A stretch of 64,000 bases of DNA from Thermanaeromonas toyohensis ToBE. Its GTDB lineage: Bacteria; Bacillota; DSM-521; Neomoorellales; Neomoorellaceae. The notes below the pieces were generated by a model, which worked only from the letters and a program-made list of their open reading frames with translations, was not told the DNA's origin and did no database searches. A program made the position numbers and the translations under genes. Positions 37,602 to 47,700 of the stretch are shown one piece after another. Numbering within the stretch: position 1 is the stretch's first letter; every line of letters starts with the position of its first letter. The stretch is from contig NZ_LT838272.1 of assembly GCF_900176005.1 (NCBI RefSeq), forward strand, positions 2,437,587 through 2,501,586, read 5' to 3'.

Positions 37602-38321
37602 TTACCTCTTTCGCACTACATAAAACCTAAATTTAGTAGCATTAAAGTAGTTAGAGGAATATAAAATAGGTGTATTAGATTCGTCAAAATGTACTTGTTC
37701 TAAGAGAAGTAGGATATCTCCCTTTTTAAACTTCAACTTTTTTTCCGCCACAGTTTCATGTTTTAACGGTATAATCTCCGCTAAAGCATGCGTGATTCTA
37801 ACATTGCAGAAGGATTCCAGAAAATCGAAAAGGGATTCTTCAACTTGAGGTAGTGTAGGGCCAATAATACTCTCTGGCAATCTATCTATACAATAAACTA
37901 CGGGTATACCATCAGCTGTCCTGACTCTCTCTATCCGGTAGATTAAACTTCCTGGATTTATACCTAGATACTGAGCCTCATTATCCCGCGCCGGGACTTT
38001 TTCTACTTTAAAATCTAGAGTCCCAGGAACTCTCCCCTGCCTTCTTATAAGGGAAGTGACGCTAAAAAGTTCTTCCAGTCCACCTTCAATTAACGGTCTT
38101 CTTTTAACAAAGGTACCCAGGCCTTGGTGTTTAATAATAAGACCTTCTTCTTCTAAAATCCGCAAGGCCTCGCGCAAGGTTACCCTGCTTACCCCGAAGC
38201 TTTTAGCTAATACCGTCTCTGAAGGCAGCTGTTGCCCCTCTTGCCACTCCCCTCTTTTTATCTTCTCCTTGATTTCTCTTAGCACAATTTCATAAAGCGG
38301 TCTCCTATCAACTAACGCCAC
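37602..38321 (-). CDS. GntR/HutC-family regulator
   Basis: A 239-residue repressor with an N-terminal winged helix (S-E-T-V-L-A-K-S-F-G-V-S-R-V-T-L-R-E-A-L) and a C-terminal UTRA effector domain. It lies inside the nucleoside transport/catabolism run, between a permease gene and deoB, so it is the best candidate for the regulator that binds the palindromes at 43128, 44354 and 44634, with a nucleoside or sugar phosphate as effector. Confidence 0.9.
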   Translation of the reverse strand: MALVDRRPLYEIVLREIKEKIKRGEWQEGQQLPSETVLAKSFGVSRVTLREALRILEEEGLIIKHQGLGTFVKRRPLIEGGLEELFSVTSLIRRQGRVPGTLDFKVEKVPARDNEAQYLGINPGSLIYRIERVRTADGIPVVYCIDRLPESIIGPTLPQVEESLFDFLESFCNVRITHALAEIIPLKHETVAEKKLKFKKGDILLLLEQVHFDESNTPILYSSNYFNATKFRFYVVRKR

Positions 38322-38344
38322 CTTAAGAAACCACCTCCTCCGTT

Positions 38345-39259
38345 TTATCCCTCATCGCGGCCATAAGGTATTCCATCAGCAGCCGGTGGCCTGGCTTTAA
38401 GAAATACGCCCGCCAAGACTACCAGAGTTAAAACATAAGGGATCATTTTGATAAATTGGTAAGGAACAAAGCCGCTCTCTACCACTCGCAGGCTTAAAGC
38501 TTCCGCAAACCCAAAAAGTAAAGCTGCCCACATAGCTCCTACTGGCGACCAATTACCAAAAATCATAGCCGCCAGTCCTATATAACCCTTGCCCTGGGTC
38601 ATCCCCTCTACATACATGCCTGTGTGCTCGATGGAAAGATAGGCCCCGGCCAGGCCAGCTAAAATCCCGCTAATGAGCACGCCGCTATAGCGGAACAGAT
38701 ATACATTGATCCCCAGAGTATCGGCAGCCAAGGGATTTTCGCCCACTGAGCGCAGCCTCAATCCAAACACTGTCTTTTGAATAACCCAGTAACTTACAGG
38801 GACCAAAACAAATCCTAGTACTATCAGGGGTGATAGGTTGGTAAAGAGAACACCAAGATAGGGTATCCTATCCAGCAATGGAATATTTAGGGGGCTAAAG
38901 CTATCTACATGGGGGCTCATGGTCGCTTTCTCAAAAAGGGCAAGGCAAGAAAACCTGGCCGCCCCATAGGCCAAGATATTTAAAGCCACGCCACTCACGA
39001 TTTGATCCACCCGGAAAGTCACGGTGACCAGGGCATGGATAAAGGCTAATACCACAGAAGCAAAAATGGCCAGCAGCACTCCCACCAAGGGCCCATAATA
39101 ATAGGTGCCTACCGCGCCCCAGAAGGAGCCCGTAATCATCATCCCTTCCAGTGCTATATTAACTATCCCACTCCGTTCGGAATACACTGCTCCTAAGGCT
39201 GCTAAAAGAATAGGGATGGTTAGCCGTATAGATGAAGCCAATAACTCCACGATGCTCAT
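38345..39259 (-). CDS. nucleoside ABC transporter permease (NupQ-like)
   Basis: A 304-residue BPD_transp_2 permease with about eight to nine helices (E-R-S-G-I-V-N-I-A-L-E-G-M-M; V-G-E-N-P-L-A-A-D-T-L-G-I). These motifs belong to the BmpA-dependent nucleoside importers. Three bases separate it from the second permease gene. Confidence 0.9.
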   Translation of the reverse strand: MSIVELLASSIRLTIPILLAALGAVYSERSGIVNIALEGMMITGSFWGAVGTYYYGPLVGVLLAIFASVVLAFIHALVTVTFRVDQIVSGVALNILAYGAARFSCLALFEKATMSPHVDSFSPLNIPLLDRIPYLGVLFTNLSPLIVLGFVLVPVSYWVIQKTVFGLRLRSVGENPLAADTLGINVYLFRYSGVLISGILAGLAGAYLSIEHTGMYVEGMTQGKGYIGLAAMIFGNWSPVGAMWAALLFGFAEALSLRVVESGFVPYQFIKMIPYVLTLVVLAGVFLKARPPAADGIPYGRDEG

Positions 39260-39262
39260 ATC

Positions 39263-40378
39263 TTAAGCTGCCTCCTTCTTTTCCATCCGCCGGATGTAGC
39301 GGCCCAAAACCTCAGAAACCACTACAATGCTTAAAATCATAATGCCTTGAAGGATAATAACGGTATCCATGGGAACTCCTTCAAAAGCCTGCACTCCCTC
39401 AGCCCCCCGGTTTAAGAAAGCAAAAAGTATAGCCGCCAGAATAATCCCTAAGGGGTGATTTTTGCCCATAAGGGCTACAGCGATCCCGGTAAACCCGTAG
39501 CCTTTAGGGAAATCAAGATCTAGATAGCCAAAATAAGAAAGCAAATCGCTTAAGCCCGTCAAACCCGCTATAGCCCCGCTTAAAAGAAAGGCTTTTACAT
39601 AAATGGAGGTAGGATTTATCCCCGCTGCTTCTGCAGCAGCAGGGTTTAACCCTACAGCCCTTAATTCATATCCAAAAGGTGTGCGCCATATTAGGAAATA
39701 CACGCCTAATGCTGTAAGCAAAGCAAGAGGGAAGAACCAGTTAAGATATACATGCTTAGGCAAATCTATGCCGAAAAGGGCCAAGAAACTATGCATCTTG
39801 GGCATCAAAGCTGTAGGAGCTAATTTAGGCATTCGTACTAAAGAGCTCCCCACACCAGGAGCCAATCCTGGCTGCTTGTCTAAGAATATATCGGCAATAA
39901 AATAGTGAATCAAAGCTAAGGAAATATAATTTAACATAATAGTGCTTATCACTTCATGTACCTGTCGCTTCACCTTTAAATAAATAGGAAGAATGGTCCA
40001 CAGCATACCGCCTAAGCTGGCCATTAAGATAACAAGCGGCAGATGTAGCTCAAAGGGCAATCCTTTTATACTAAAACCGGCTAGGGCAGCCAAAAAAGCA
40101 CCTATTAAATACTGGCCTTCTACTCCAATATTAAAAAGTCCCGCCTTAAAGCCTACAGCTACTGCCAGGCCTGAAAAGATTAAAGGGGTGGCCCCAAACA
40201 AAATTATGGCTATACTATCCAGCCGGCTAAAGCCGAAGGTAAACATGGTAGAGTAAACTTTTAAAGGGTCCTTTTTGATTAATAAGATAACCAGTGCTCC
40301 TATAAAAGTGGCCACTAAAATAGCAAGCAAAGGAGCAGTTAAGTGGAAAAATAAATACTTGGCCTTTTTAAGCTTCAT
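39263..40378 (-). CDS. nucleoside ABC transporter permease (NupP-like)
   Basis: A 371-residue BPD_transp_2 permease with F-K-A-G-L-F-N-I-G-V-E-G-Q-Y and A-V-G-L-N-P-A-A-A-E-A-A-G-I. It pairs with the permease at 38345-39259 and overlaps the ATPase gene by eleven bases. Confidence 0.9.
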   Translation of the reverse strand: MKLKKAKYLFFHLTAPLLAILVATFIGALVILLIKKDPLKVYSTMFTFGFSRLDSIAIILFGATPLIFSGLAVAVGFKAGLFNIGVEGQYLIGAFLAALAGFSIKGLPFELHLPLVILMASLGGMLWTILPIYLKVKRQVHEVISTIMLNYISLALIHYFIADIFLDKQPGLAPGVGSSLVRMPKLAPTALMPKMHSFLALFGIDLPKHVYLNWFFPLALLTALGVYFLIWRTPFGYELRAVGLNPAAAEAAGINPTSIYVKAFLLSGAIAGLTGLSDLLSYFGYLDLDFPKGYGFTGIAVALMGKNHPLGIILAAILFAFLNRGAEGVQAFEGVPMDTVIILQGIMILSIVVVSEVLGRYIRRMEKKEAA

Positions 40379-41915
40379 CAGCTAGTCTCCTCACTTTCTC
40401 CTCCTGCGACTTCAACTTGGCACCTAACATAAAATGACCAATCTCTTCTATGCTAACTTCTCCGGGGACGAACTCGGCCACGAGTTCTCCATTATACATC
40501 ACGCCCACCCGGTCGCTAAGGGAAAGCACCTCGCTTAAATCAGCTGAAACGAGCAAAACAGCGCATCCTTTTTCCCTAGCTTTTAAAAGTTGCTGGTGAA
40601 CAAATTCAGTAGCTCCTATATCCAAGCCTCGCGTGGGTTGGGAAGCAATAATTAGTTGCGGTTCCCAATCTAATTCCCGTCCCAAGATTACCTTTTGCTG
40701 GTTTCCTCCAGATAGGTTCCTTATGGGCAATTCCATAGAACTTAAGCGCACATCAAATTTCTTAATGATTTTATCAGCATACTGCCGAATAGAAGCAAAC
40801 TTTAAAGAAAAGGGGGAGGAAAAAATACTCAACCGGTGTCTCCCAAGGATGGCATTTTCCCATACACTCATCGGAAGGATAAGTCCTCTATGATGGCGAT
40901 CTTCGGGTATATAGCCCGTACCTAGGGATTTTATCTCGGCTACTGTCTTGTTATTAACTGCCTGGCCGGAAATTAAAATTCGGCCTTCCACAGGTTTCTT
41001 AAGGCCCACCAGGGCTTCTACCAGTTCCGATTGCCCGTTCCCTTCAATTCCCGCAATACCATATATCTCCCCATCCCTTATGCTAAAACTTACTCCTTTC
41101 ACGGCAACGCGGCCTGAACTGCCTAAAACAACTAGCTTCTCTACTTTTAGCCTTTCCTGACCTGGCTTAACCGGAGCTTTGACCAAATTCAAAAATACGG
41201 GACGGCCTACCATCATCTCCGAAAGCTTTGCTTTATCTGTATCCTTAGCTAGAACTGTCCCCATAAGCTTCCCCTGGCGCAATACAGAAATCCGATCAGC
41301 TATCTCTAAAACTTCTTCCAGCTTATGGCTTATAAATATAATAGTCTTGCCTTCGTTTTTAAGATGCCTAAGATTAACAAAAAGCTCCTTTACTTCCTGA
41401 GGAGCTAAAACGGCCGTGGGCTCATCCAGTATCAATATCTTAGCTCCCCGGTAAAGAACTTTTAGAATTTCCACCCTTTGCTGCTGACCTACAGAAAGGT
41501 TTTCTACCCGAGCATTAAGATCCAAGGCAAACTCGTAACGCTCACACATCTCTTTTACCTGCTGGTAGGCCGCTTTTTCTTTTAAGACCCCTACCGTAGC
41601 AACTTCTGCCCCCAAGATAATATTCTCTAAAACTGTAAACCGAGGGATTAACATAAAATGCTGATGCACCATACCGATGCCCAAACTTATAGCTCTCCGC
41701 GGGCTAACTATATTAACTTTTTTGCCCTCTAGATAAATCTGGCCTTTATCGGGTTGGTAAAGCCCGCATAAGATCTTCATCAAGGTGCTTTTACCCGCGC
41801 CATTTTCCCCTACTATGGCATGGATTTCACCTTTGGCTATCTCCAGGGTAATATTATCATTGGCCACAATACCAGGAAATCTCTTGGTAATCCCTTCTAA
41901 CTTGATGCTTATCAT
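40368..41915 (-). CDS. nucleoside ABC transporter, double ATPase (NupO-like)
   Basis: A 515-residue tandem ABC ATPase. The first half has Walker A G-E-N-G-A-G-K-S-T, signature L-S-V-G-Q-Q-Q-R and Walker B I-L-I-L-D-E-P; the second has degenerate Walker A G-I-E-G-N-G-Q-S and signature L-S-G-G-N-Q-Q-K, as in RbsA/NupO. It energises import through the two permeases. Confidence 0.92.
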   Translation of the reverse strand: MISIKLEGITKRFPGIVANDNITLEIAKGEIHAIVGENGAGKSTLMKILCGLYQPDKGQIYLEGKKVNIVSPRRAISLGIGMVHQHFMLIPRFTVLENIILGAEVATVGVLKEKAAYQQVKEMCERYEFALDLNARVENLSVGQQQRVEILKVLYRGAKILILDEPTAVLAPQEVKELFVNLRHLKNEGKTIIFISHKLEEVLEIADRISVLRQGKLMGTVLAKDTDKAKLSEMMVGRPVFLNLVKAPVKPGQERLKVEKLVVLGSSGRVAVKGVSFSIRDGEIYGIAGIEGNGQSELVEALVGLKKPVEGRILISGQAVNNKTVAEIKSLGTGYIPEDRHHRGLILPMSVWENAILGRHRLSIFSSPFSLKFASIRQYADKIIKKFDVRLSSMELPIRNLSGGNQQKVILGRELDWEPQLIIASQPTRGLDIGATEFVHQQLLKAREKGCAVLLVSADLSEVLSLSDRVGVMYNGELVAEFVPGEVSIEEIGHFMLGAKLKSQEEKVRRLADEA

Positions 41916-41995
41916 AAAGGCATCCCTTTCACTATATTTAATTGATCGAGGTGGTGGGAAGACACCCCCACCACCTCACTATCTTGGAAAACTTC

Positions 41996-43096
41996 CTATT
42001 TAGAAAGCTTATTCTCAAACTCGCTTAATTCTTGCTTACTAGCAGGAACCTTTATTTCACCTGTTTCGATCTTCTTCTTTAATTCTTCCAGTTTCCCCTT
42101 TATATCTTTGAGCATTTCCTCGTTATACTGATTAACCGCATACCCTACTCCATTCTCAGCTATGCCAAAAATACGATATCCGCCTTTAAATTTATTTTCC
42201 AAGGTAGCCTTAATGGTATCATATACCGCGACATCTACTCTTTTGAGCATGCTCGTCAAAATGTAAGGCCTCTGATCCGGTTTAGCGGTTAACGACTGGT
42301 CGGAATCGACACCTATGACTAATTTCTTTTGGGAGGCAGCCGCCTCTATCACCCCTACCCCTGAAGCGCCGGAGGCATGATAAATAACATCAGCGCCGTT
42401 CTTAATCTGGGAAAGGGCTAATTCTTTACCTTTAACAGGATCCTTAAAAGCTTCACCAGTGGTACCTATATAGTCGGAAAGGACTTCGATCTTCGGATTT
42501 ATATATTTAGCTCCTGCAATATAACCTGCTTCAAATTTTTCAATAAGAGGTATCTTCATACCCCCGATGAAACCTATTTTATTGGTCTTAGTCTTTAAGG
42601 CAGCAGCAGCCCCCACCAAGAAGGAACCCTCGTTTTCTTTAAACAATAAACAACTGACATTGGAATCTTCTTTTAAATCAGGTATATACCCGTCGATTAA
42701 GCCAAACTTTGTCTGGGGAAATTCATTAGACACTTTTTTGATATGATCAGTAAACATAAACCCTACGCCGAAAATTAAATCGTACTTATCCTCGGCTAAA
42801 AGGCGTAACAGCTGCTCCCGGTTTTCTCCTCCTGCGGAAGGTTCTAGATATTTAATTTCGATTTTATCCCCAAAATCCTTCTTGGCTTTTTCTAAACCTG
42901 CATAGGCAGCATCATTAAAGGAGAGGTCCCCACGGCCACCCACGTCAAAAACAAGCCCCACGCGTAAAGGTTTGGTCCCTTTGGCTCCTTCTTGAGAAGA
43001 GCCCTGATTGGAGGCAGTTTTCTGGCCGCAACCAGCTAGTATAACACTAACAATAAGCAACAAGACTGTTAACCAACCAACTAGCTTTAATCGCAT
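41996..43096 (-). CDS. BMP-family nucleoside-binding lipoprotein
   Basis: A 366-residue BmpA/Med-like binding lipoprotein: signal peptide with lipobox L-A-G-C (Cys23), and the PF02608 fold (L-R-V-G-L-V-F-D-V-G-G-R-G-D-L-S-F-N-D, I-G-F-I-G-G, Y-H-A-S-G-A-S-G-V-G). The family binds purine nucleosides. It is the first gene of the importer/catabolism run, preceded by a palindrome at 43128-43151. Confidence 0.92.
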   Translation of the reverse strand: MRLKLVGWLTVLLLIVSVILAGCGQKTASNQGSSQEGAKGTKPLRVGLVFDVGGRGDLSFNDAAYAGLEKAKKDFGDKIEIKYLEPSAGGENREQLLRLLAEDKYDLIFGVGFMFTDHIKKVSNEFPQTKFGLIDGYIPDLKEDSNVSCLLFKENEGSFLVGAAAALKTKTNKIGFIGGMKIPLIEKFEAGYIAGAKYINPKIEVLSDYIGTTGEAFKDPVKGKELALSQIKNGADVIYHASGASGVGVIEAAASQKKLVIGVDSDQSLTAKPDQRPYILTSMLKRVDVAVYDTIKATLENKFKGGYRIFGIAENGVGYAVNQYNEEMLKDIKGKLEELKKKIETGEIKVPASKQELSEFENKLSK

Positions 43097-43127
43097 CTCT
43101 TCCCACCCTTTTCTTTTTTAGTTTAAC

Positions 43128-43151
43128 AAGATTTTAGTTTACTAAAATCTT
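43128..43151 (-). promoter_or_regulatory. palindrome upstream of the nucleoside importer operon
   Basis: AAGATTTTAG and CTAAAATCTT, exact complements, flank TTTA. The core TTAG-N4-CTAA is shared with the two operators at 44354 and 44634, which suggests a common repressor. No T-run follows, so it is not a good terminator. Confidence 0.5.
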
Positions 43152-43223
43152 CCACTACCCATTTTACTTTAAGCCCTGCTTTTTAGCTCACTTTCCCTTC
43201 CCTTCACCCCCTTCTAAATTGAG

Positions 43224-44321
43224 TTATATTTTAAGAGGATAAGTACCGTAATCTTTAGCCGCTTCATACATAGCTAAGATGTTTTCTACCGGAGTATCAG
43301 GTTGGATATTATGGGTAGGTGCAAGTATAAATCCGCCTCCTTTTCCCGCCTGCTTGATGCGCAATTTAACCTCCTCTTTCACCTCTTCAGGGGTGCCCTG
43401 CGGGAGCACTCCTTGCACGTCAACACCACCGAAAAAGGCTAGCTGATTACCATATTTCTCCTTTAAGAAAGCCAAATCCATACCTGCGGCCTGGGGCTGA
43501 ATAGGGTTTAAAACCTCCACTCCTACTTCAATGAGGTCTTCAATAATGGGCATAATAGAACCGCAGGAATGATAAGCAATGATAATCTCCTTATTTACAG
43601 CCTTTAAAGCATCGATTATTTTCTTTTGCCGCGGTTTAAATACTTGGCGATATAAAGCAGGAGAAATAAGCATACCCCGCTGGGTTCCAAAATCATCTCC
43701 CAAAAGAATAACTTCAGCCCCTAGCTCAATTAACTTGCGCCCTACCGTAATATGAAAATCCAATATGCGATCTATCAGGGCTTCAACATATGGCTTTTGC
43801 CAAAGAAGATCTACCAAAAACTTTTCCAGGCCCACCAGGATCCAAGCTAGTTCGAACATAGTTACTTCCAAAATTCCTATAATAGCGTAATCATTTCCAT
43901 ACTTTTTAACCATCTTTTCTGCTACTTCAAACCGGCCAGGAGCCAGAGGCTCCGGAAACTCGTAAGCATTAAGATCAGCGATACTCTCTACCTCGCTAAG
44001 GGGACGTACGACAGCCTCTGTGTAGTACCCCACCTCCCGGAACTGTATCCCCCATTCATCTATAAGATGGCCATTGGGAAGGCGCTTGGTAGGCTTACTC
44101 CGGTCCCGACCAGGACCTATAGCAACGGCATCATTGCCTAAAGCAAGGAGTATCTCGGTATAAGATAACCGATCGGAAAGGAAGGCATCTACAGGTTGGC
44201 TAGGTAGCCCCATTATTTCTCCTAACTTTTGAGCTACCTGGGGTGTTAAGGTAGCAAAAATGGGAACCCTATCTGGCTCTTGCCTCCTGGCCGCTTTTAA
44301 AAACCTAGCTTTGGGTTTCAC
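43224..44321 (-). CDS. UroD-superfamily protein (uroporphyrinogen decarboxylase/methyltransferase-like)
   Basis: A 365-residue URO-D fold protein. Such proteins outside haem operons are often cobalamin-dependent methyltransferase subunits (MtaA/CmuA type). H-S-C-G-S-I and P-T-H-N-I-Q-P-D-T-P are present; the first is a plausible zinc-site segment. True HemE N-terminal arginine motifs are not evident. It is transcribed away from the double 5'-nucleotidase gene, and both promoters carry the same operator, so its role may be linked to nucleotide or methylated-nucleoside use. The substrate is unknown. Confidence 0.75.
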   Translation of the reverse strand: MKPKARFLKAARRQEPDRVPIFATLTPQVAQKLGEIMGLPSQPVDAFLSDRLSYTEILLALGNDAVAIGPGRDRSKPTKRLPNGHLIDEWGIQFREVGYYTEAVVRPLSEVESIADLNAYEFPEPLAPGRFEVAEKMVKKYGNDYAIIGILEVTMFELAWILVGLEKFLVDLLWQKPYVEALIDRILDFHITVGRKLIELGAEVILLGDDFGTQRGMLISPALYRQVFKPRQKKIIDALKAVNKEIIIAYHSCGSIMPIIEDLIEVGVEVLNPIQPQAAGMDLAFLKEKYGNQLAFFGGVDVQGVLPQGTPEEVKEEVKLRIKQAGKGGGFILAPTHNIQPDTPVENILAMYEAAKDYGTYPLKI

Positions 44322-44353
44322 TGCTTGTCGCTCCCAAACACAAGATGGTTATC

Positions 44354-44402
44354 TTGTTAGTTGTCTAACAACATTATAATATTTTTTATCACACAGGCTC
44401 AA
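44354..44402 (-). promoter_or_regulatory. promoter and operator A of the UroD-like gene
   Basis: Minus strand TTGAGC (44402-44397), an 18-base spacer and TATAAT (44378-44373), followed by the palindrome TTGTTAG-N4-CTAACAA (44371-44354). The operator would cover the transcription start, so repression is expected. Confidence 0.8.
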
Positions 44403-44603
44403 AGTTAAAGGAAGGTTAAGTACTAAAGTTACCTGCTTCTTTTTTATTTTAACTTCGAATTAAGCTGTCTACCTTATCGAAATACCTAAGGACAAATTTC
44501 TTGTGTCTTTCATTAAAAATAATCAAATATCTAAGAGAAAGAAAAAGAAAGGTTTAAAGGTAAAAAAAGGAGTAAAATTGTGGTACTTATCTACTTGTAG
44601 CTT

Positions 44604-44651
44604 TTGTAAGCAAAGGATTAAGTCAATATAATATTGTTAGACAGCTAACAA
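44604..44651 (+). promoter_or_regulatory. promoter and operator B of the 5'-nucleotidase gene
   Basis: TTGTAA (44604-44609), a 17-base spacer and TATAAT (44627-44632), followed by TTGTTAG-ACAG-CTAACAA (44634-44651). Same arms and same placement relative to the -10 box as operator A. Confidence 0.82.
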
Positions 44652-44754
44652 CTGGTTAGGGTTAACTTAAAACAAGTCCGGGAGGTGGGATAGATAGGAA
44701 CAAGGGGTAATAAACATTAGGTATAATTTCGCTTAAAAAGGGAGGGAGACGTTT

Positions 44755-47700
44755 ATGCTTTTAAAAAGATCAAAATTAATTTCTCTGTTAATTATTATTG
44801 TATTGTTTAATCTTTTCTCCATTTCCCCCCTGCCTTTGCTGGCCGAGGAGCAAAACTCTTCTTACGAGCTTGTTATTTTAGCCACCACTGACCTGCATGG
44901 TAATATTTACCCTTGGGATTACTACAAAAATGCTCCCGCTAATTACGGGTTAGCAAAAATAGCTACTCTCGTTAAAGAAATCCGAGCTAAATATCCTAAT
45001 GCCCTGCTTTTCGATAATGGCGATTTAGTCCAAGGGACCCCGTTAGCTTATTATTATGCCCGAGTGAACCCGCTAAAGGAAAATGAAGTTCACCCCATAA
45101 TTGCTGTTATGAATTACATAGGGTATAATGCAGCTACTATTGGCAATCACGAGTTCAATTATGGGTTACCCTTCTTGGAGCAAGTCATCAAAGGTGCCAA
45201 GTTCCCTTATGTTTTGGCTAATGTCTATAAAAGCGGGACCACTATACCCTATTTCACTCCTTATACCATTATCGAAGTACCCTTAGGTAAAGATAAAGTA
45301 AAGGTAGGGGTAATTGGGTTTACCCCTCCAGGAATAATGATATGGGACCGGGCTAACCTGGAAGGGAAAGTTGAGACCGGGGATATTATAGAAGCAGCTA
45401 AGCGCTTTATCCCAGAAATGAAAGCTAAGGGAGCCGATGTTATTGTAGCTTTGGCTCATTCTGGAATAAGTGGCACTTCCAGTTACGATGAAAAAGCTAC
45501 AGGTTTAGGAGTAGAAAATGCCGTTAAGCTATTAGCCCAACAAGTAGACGGTATAGATCTAATAATTGCGGGACATAGCCACCAGGAAATCCCGGGAAAG
45601 GTTTTGCCTAATCCTCTGGTAGGCAATACCTTAATCCTGCAACCGGGTTATTGGGGTAACAATCTAGCGTGGGCAAAATTGACCCTAGAAAAAACAGAAA
45701 CAGGCTGGAAAGTAATAGAGCGGAACGGTAAACTGCTCTCCACAAAAGACATAGGACCAGACCCGGAAGTTCTAAGCATAGCTCGCGAAGCTCACGAAAA
45801 AACCCTTAAGTTTGTAACTACACCTTTAGGAAAGACCGAAACACCTATCACTACTTATTCTGCCAGGTTAGCTGATACAGCCGCTATCCAGCTCATAAAT
45901 GAAATCCAGATGGAGAGGGTAAAAGAAGCTTTAAAGGGGACCAAGTATGAAAATCTGCCCATCATCTCTGCCGCAGCACCCTTTAAAGCCGGTCGCAATG
46001 GGCCTACAGACTTTACTGATATACGTCCTGGTCAAATTACCATGGCTGATGTAGCTTCCCTTTATATTTACGATAATACTCTGGTAGCCATTAAAATTAA
46101 TGGAGCTCAGCTTAAAGCATGGTTAGAACACGCGGCGGAAAATTTCCGACAAGTTGTACCTAGTTCAGGAACAGAAGCTTTGATTAATACCAGCTTCCCT
46201 GCTTATAATTTCGATCAAATTGATGGAGTGAGTTATGTAATTGATATTACCAAGCCCGTTGGGGAACGCATTGTTGAACTCACTTATAATGGCCAGCCGG
46301 TTACCCCACAGCAAGAATTCATTTTAGTAACGAATAATTACCGCGCCGGCGGCGGGGGTAATTTCCCAGGTACAGGCAAAGAGGCTGTTATAGTTTATGA
46401 TCGTCAAGAAGAAACCAGAGTGCTGATCGCGGACTTCATTAAAAAACATGAGTCTATCAGCCCCTGGCCAGATTATAACTGGCGTATTAAGGAAAACTTT
46501 TTAAACCACTGGGCAGCTAAGCCAGCCACTACTTTGCTTAATCGTGGAATTCTTCGTGGAGATGCTGAAGGCCGACTTTTCTTAGATAAGCCAACCACGC
46601 GGGCTGAATTTGTCACTTTACTTATCCGCTCTTTGGGGGATCGGCTGTTGGATGCTTCCAATCCCTTCCAAGACATAAAGAACCACTGGGCGGAAAAATA
46701 TATCACCACAGCAGCAGCTCTAGGTATTACTAGCGGTATCGGCGAAGGCAAGTTTGGCCCCGATAACTTCATCACCAGGCAAGAAGCTATAAGTATGATA
46801 ATTAGAGCACGGCTACAACCAGGGGAACTGGATAACCAATCTACAACTGCACTTTCCGCCTTTAAGGATGGAGATAGGGTTGCTCCGTGGGCTATGCGTG
46901 CCTTATCCTTCGCCATTGAACATGGTATTTTGGGAGGTTATGAAACCGGTGAGCTACGGCCAGAAGCCCCCTTGCTCCGGGGCGAAGCAGCTAAGATAAT
47001 TTACCTTAGTATCCCTGAGCTTCTGCCGCCGAATCAAGCTAAGCTTACGTTAATCACCCTCAACGATTTTCATGGCCGGCTAGAAGAGGATCCGAAAAAG
47101 GCAGCTGGTGCACCTTTAGGGGCGGCTAGACTGACTACAGCTCTATTAGGGGAAAAATGGCTTAATCCGGGAGGAGTTCTCCTCTTAAATGCTGGTGATA
47201 CTTATCAAGGTACCCCCATTTCCAACCTTGTATATGGCCAATCAGTGAATGAATGGCAAAACCTAGTAGGATTTAATGCTATGACCATTGGAAATCATGA
47301 GTTTGATTGGGGAGTAAAAGTTCTTAAACAGAGGATAAAAGAAGCAAACTTCCCTGTAATTGCAGCCAATATTTATGATAAGACTACCAACCAGCCGGTT
47401 GACTGGATCAAGCCAACTGCTATCCTCCAGGCAGCAGGCGTCAAAGTTGGAATTATAGGAGCTACCACCCAGGAAACGGCCAGTATCGTTATGCCTGCTA
47501 ATGTGGAAGGACTTAAGTTCCCCAACCCGGCTTCTCGCTTTGATGAGCTGGTATCGGAGCTAAAAGGGGGCGGGGCAGAGGTAGTTATAGGCTTAACCCA
47601 TCTGGGTTCCGAGGTAACCTCTACCGGGGAATTAGCAGGTGAAGCTAGAGATGTTTTGGATCAAATGAAGGACCACCTTGATGCCTTAATTACTGGCCAT

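Larger units (their letters stand above)
44322..44754. other. 433-bp divergent control region
   Basis: It holds back-to-back promoters for the UroD-like and 5'-nucleotidase genes, each with a copy of the same 18-bp palindrome just after the -10 box. The AT-rich middle (44403-44603) has no further feature that I recognise. Confidence 0.8.

Noticed and set aside
43224-44321. HemE (haem biosynthesis uroporphyrinogen decarboxylase)
   Set aside because: HemE N-terminal motifs are not evident and no tetrapyrrole genes are adjacent; called only as UroD superfamily.
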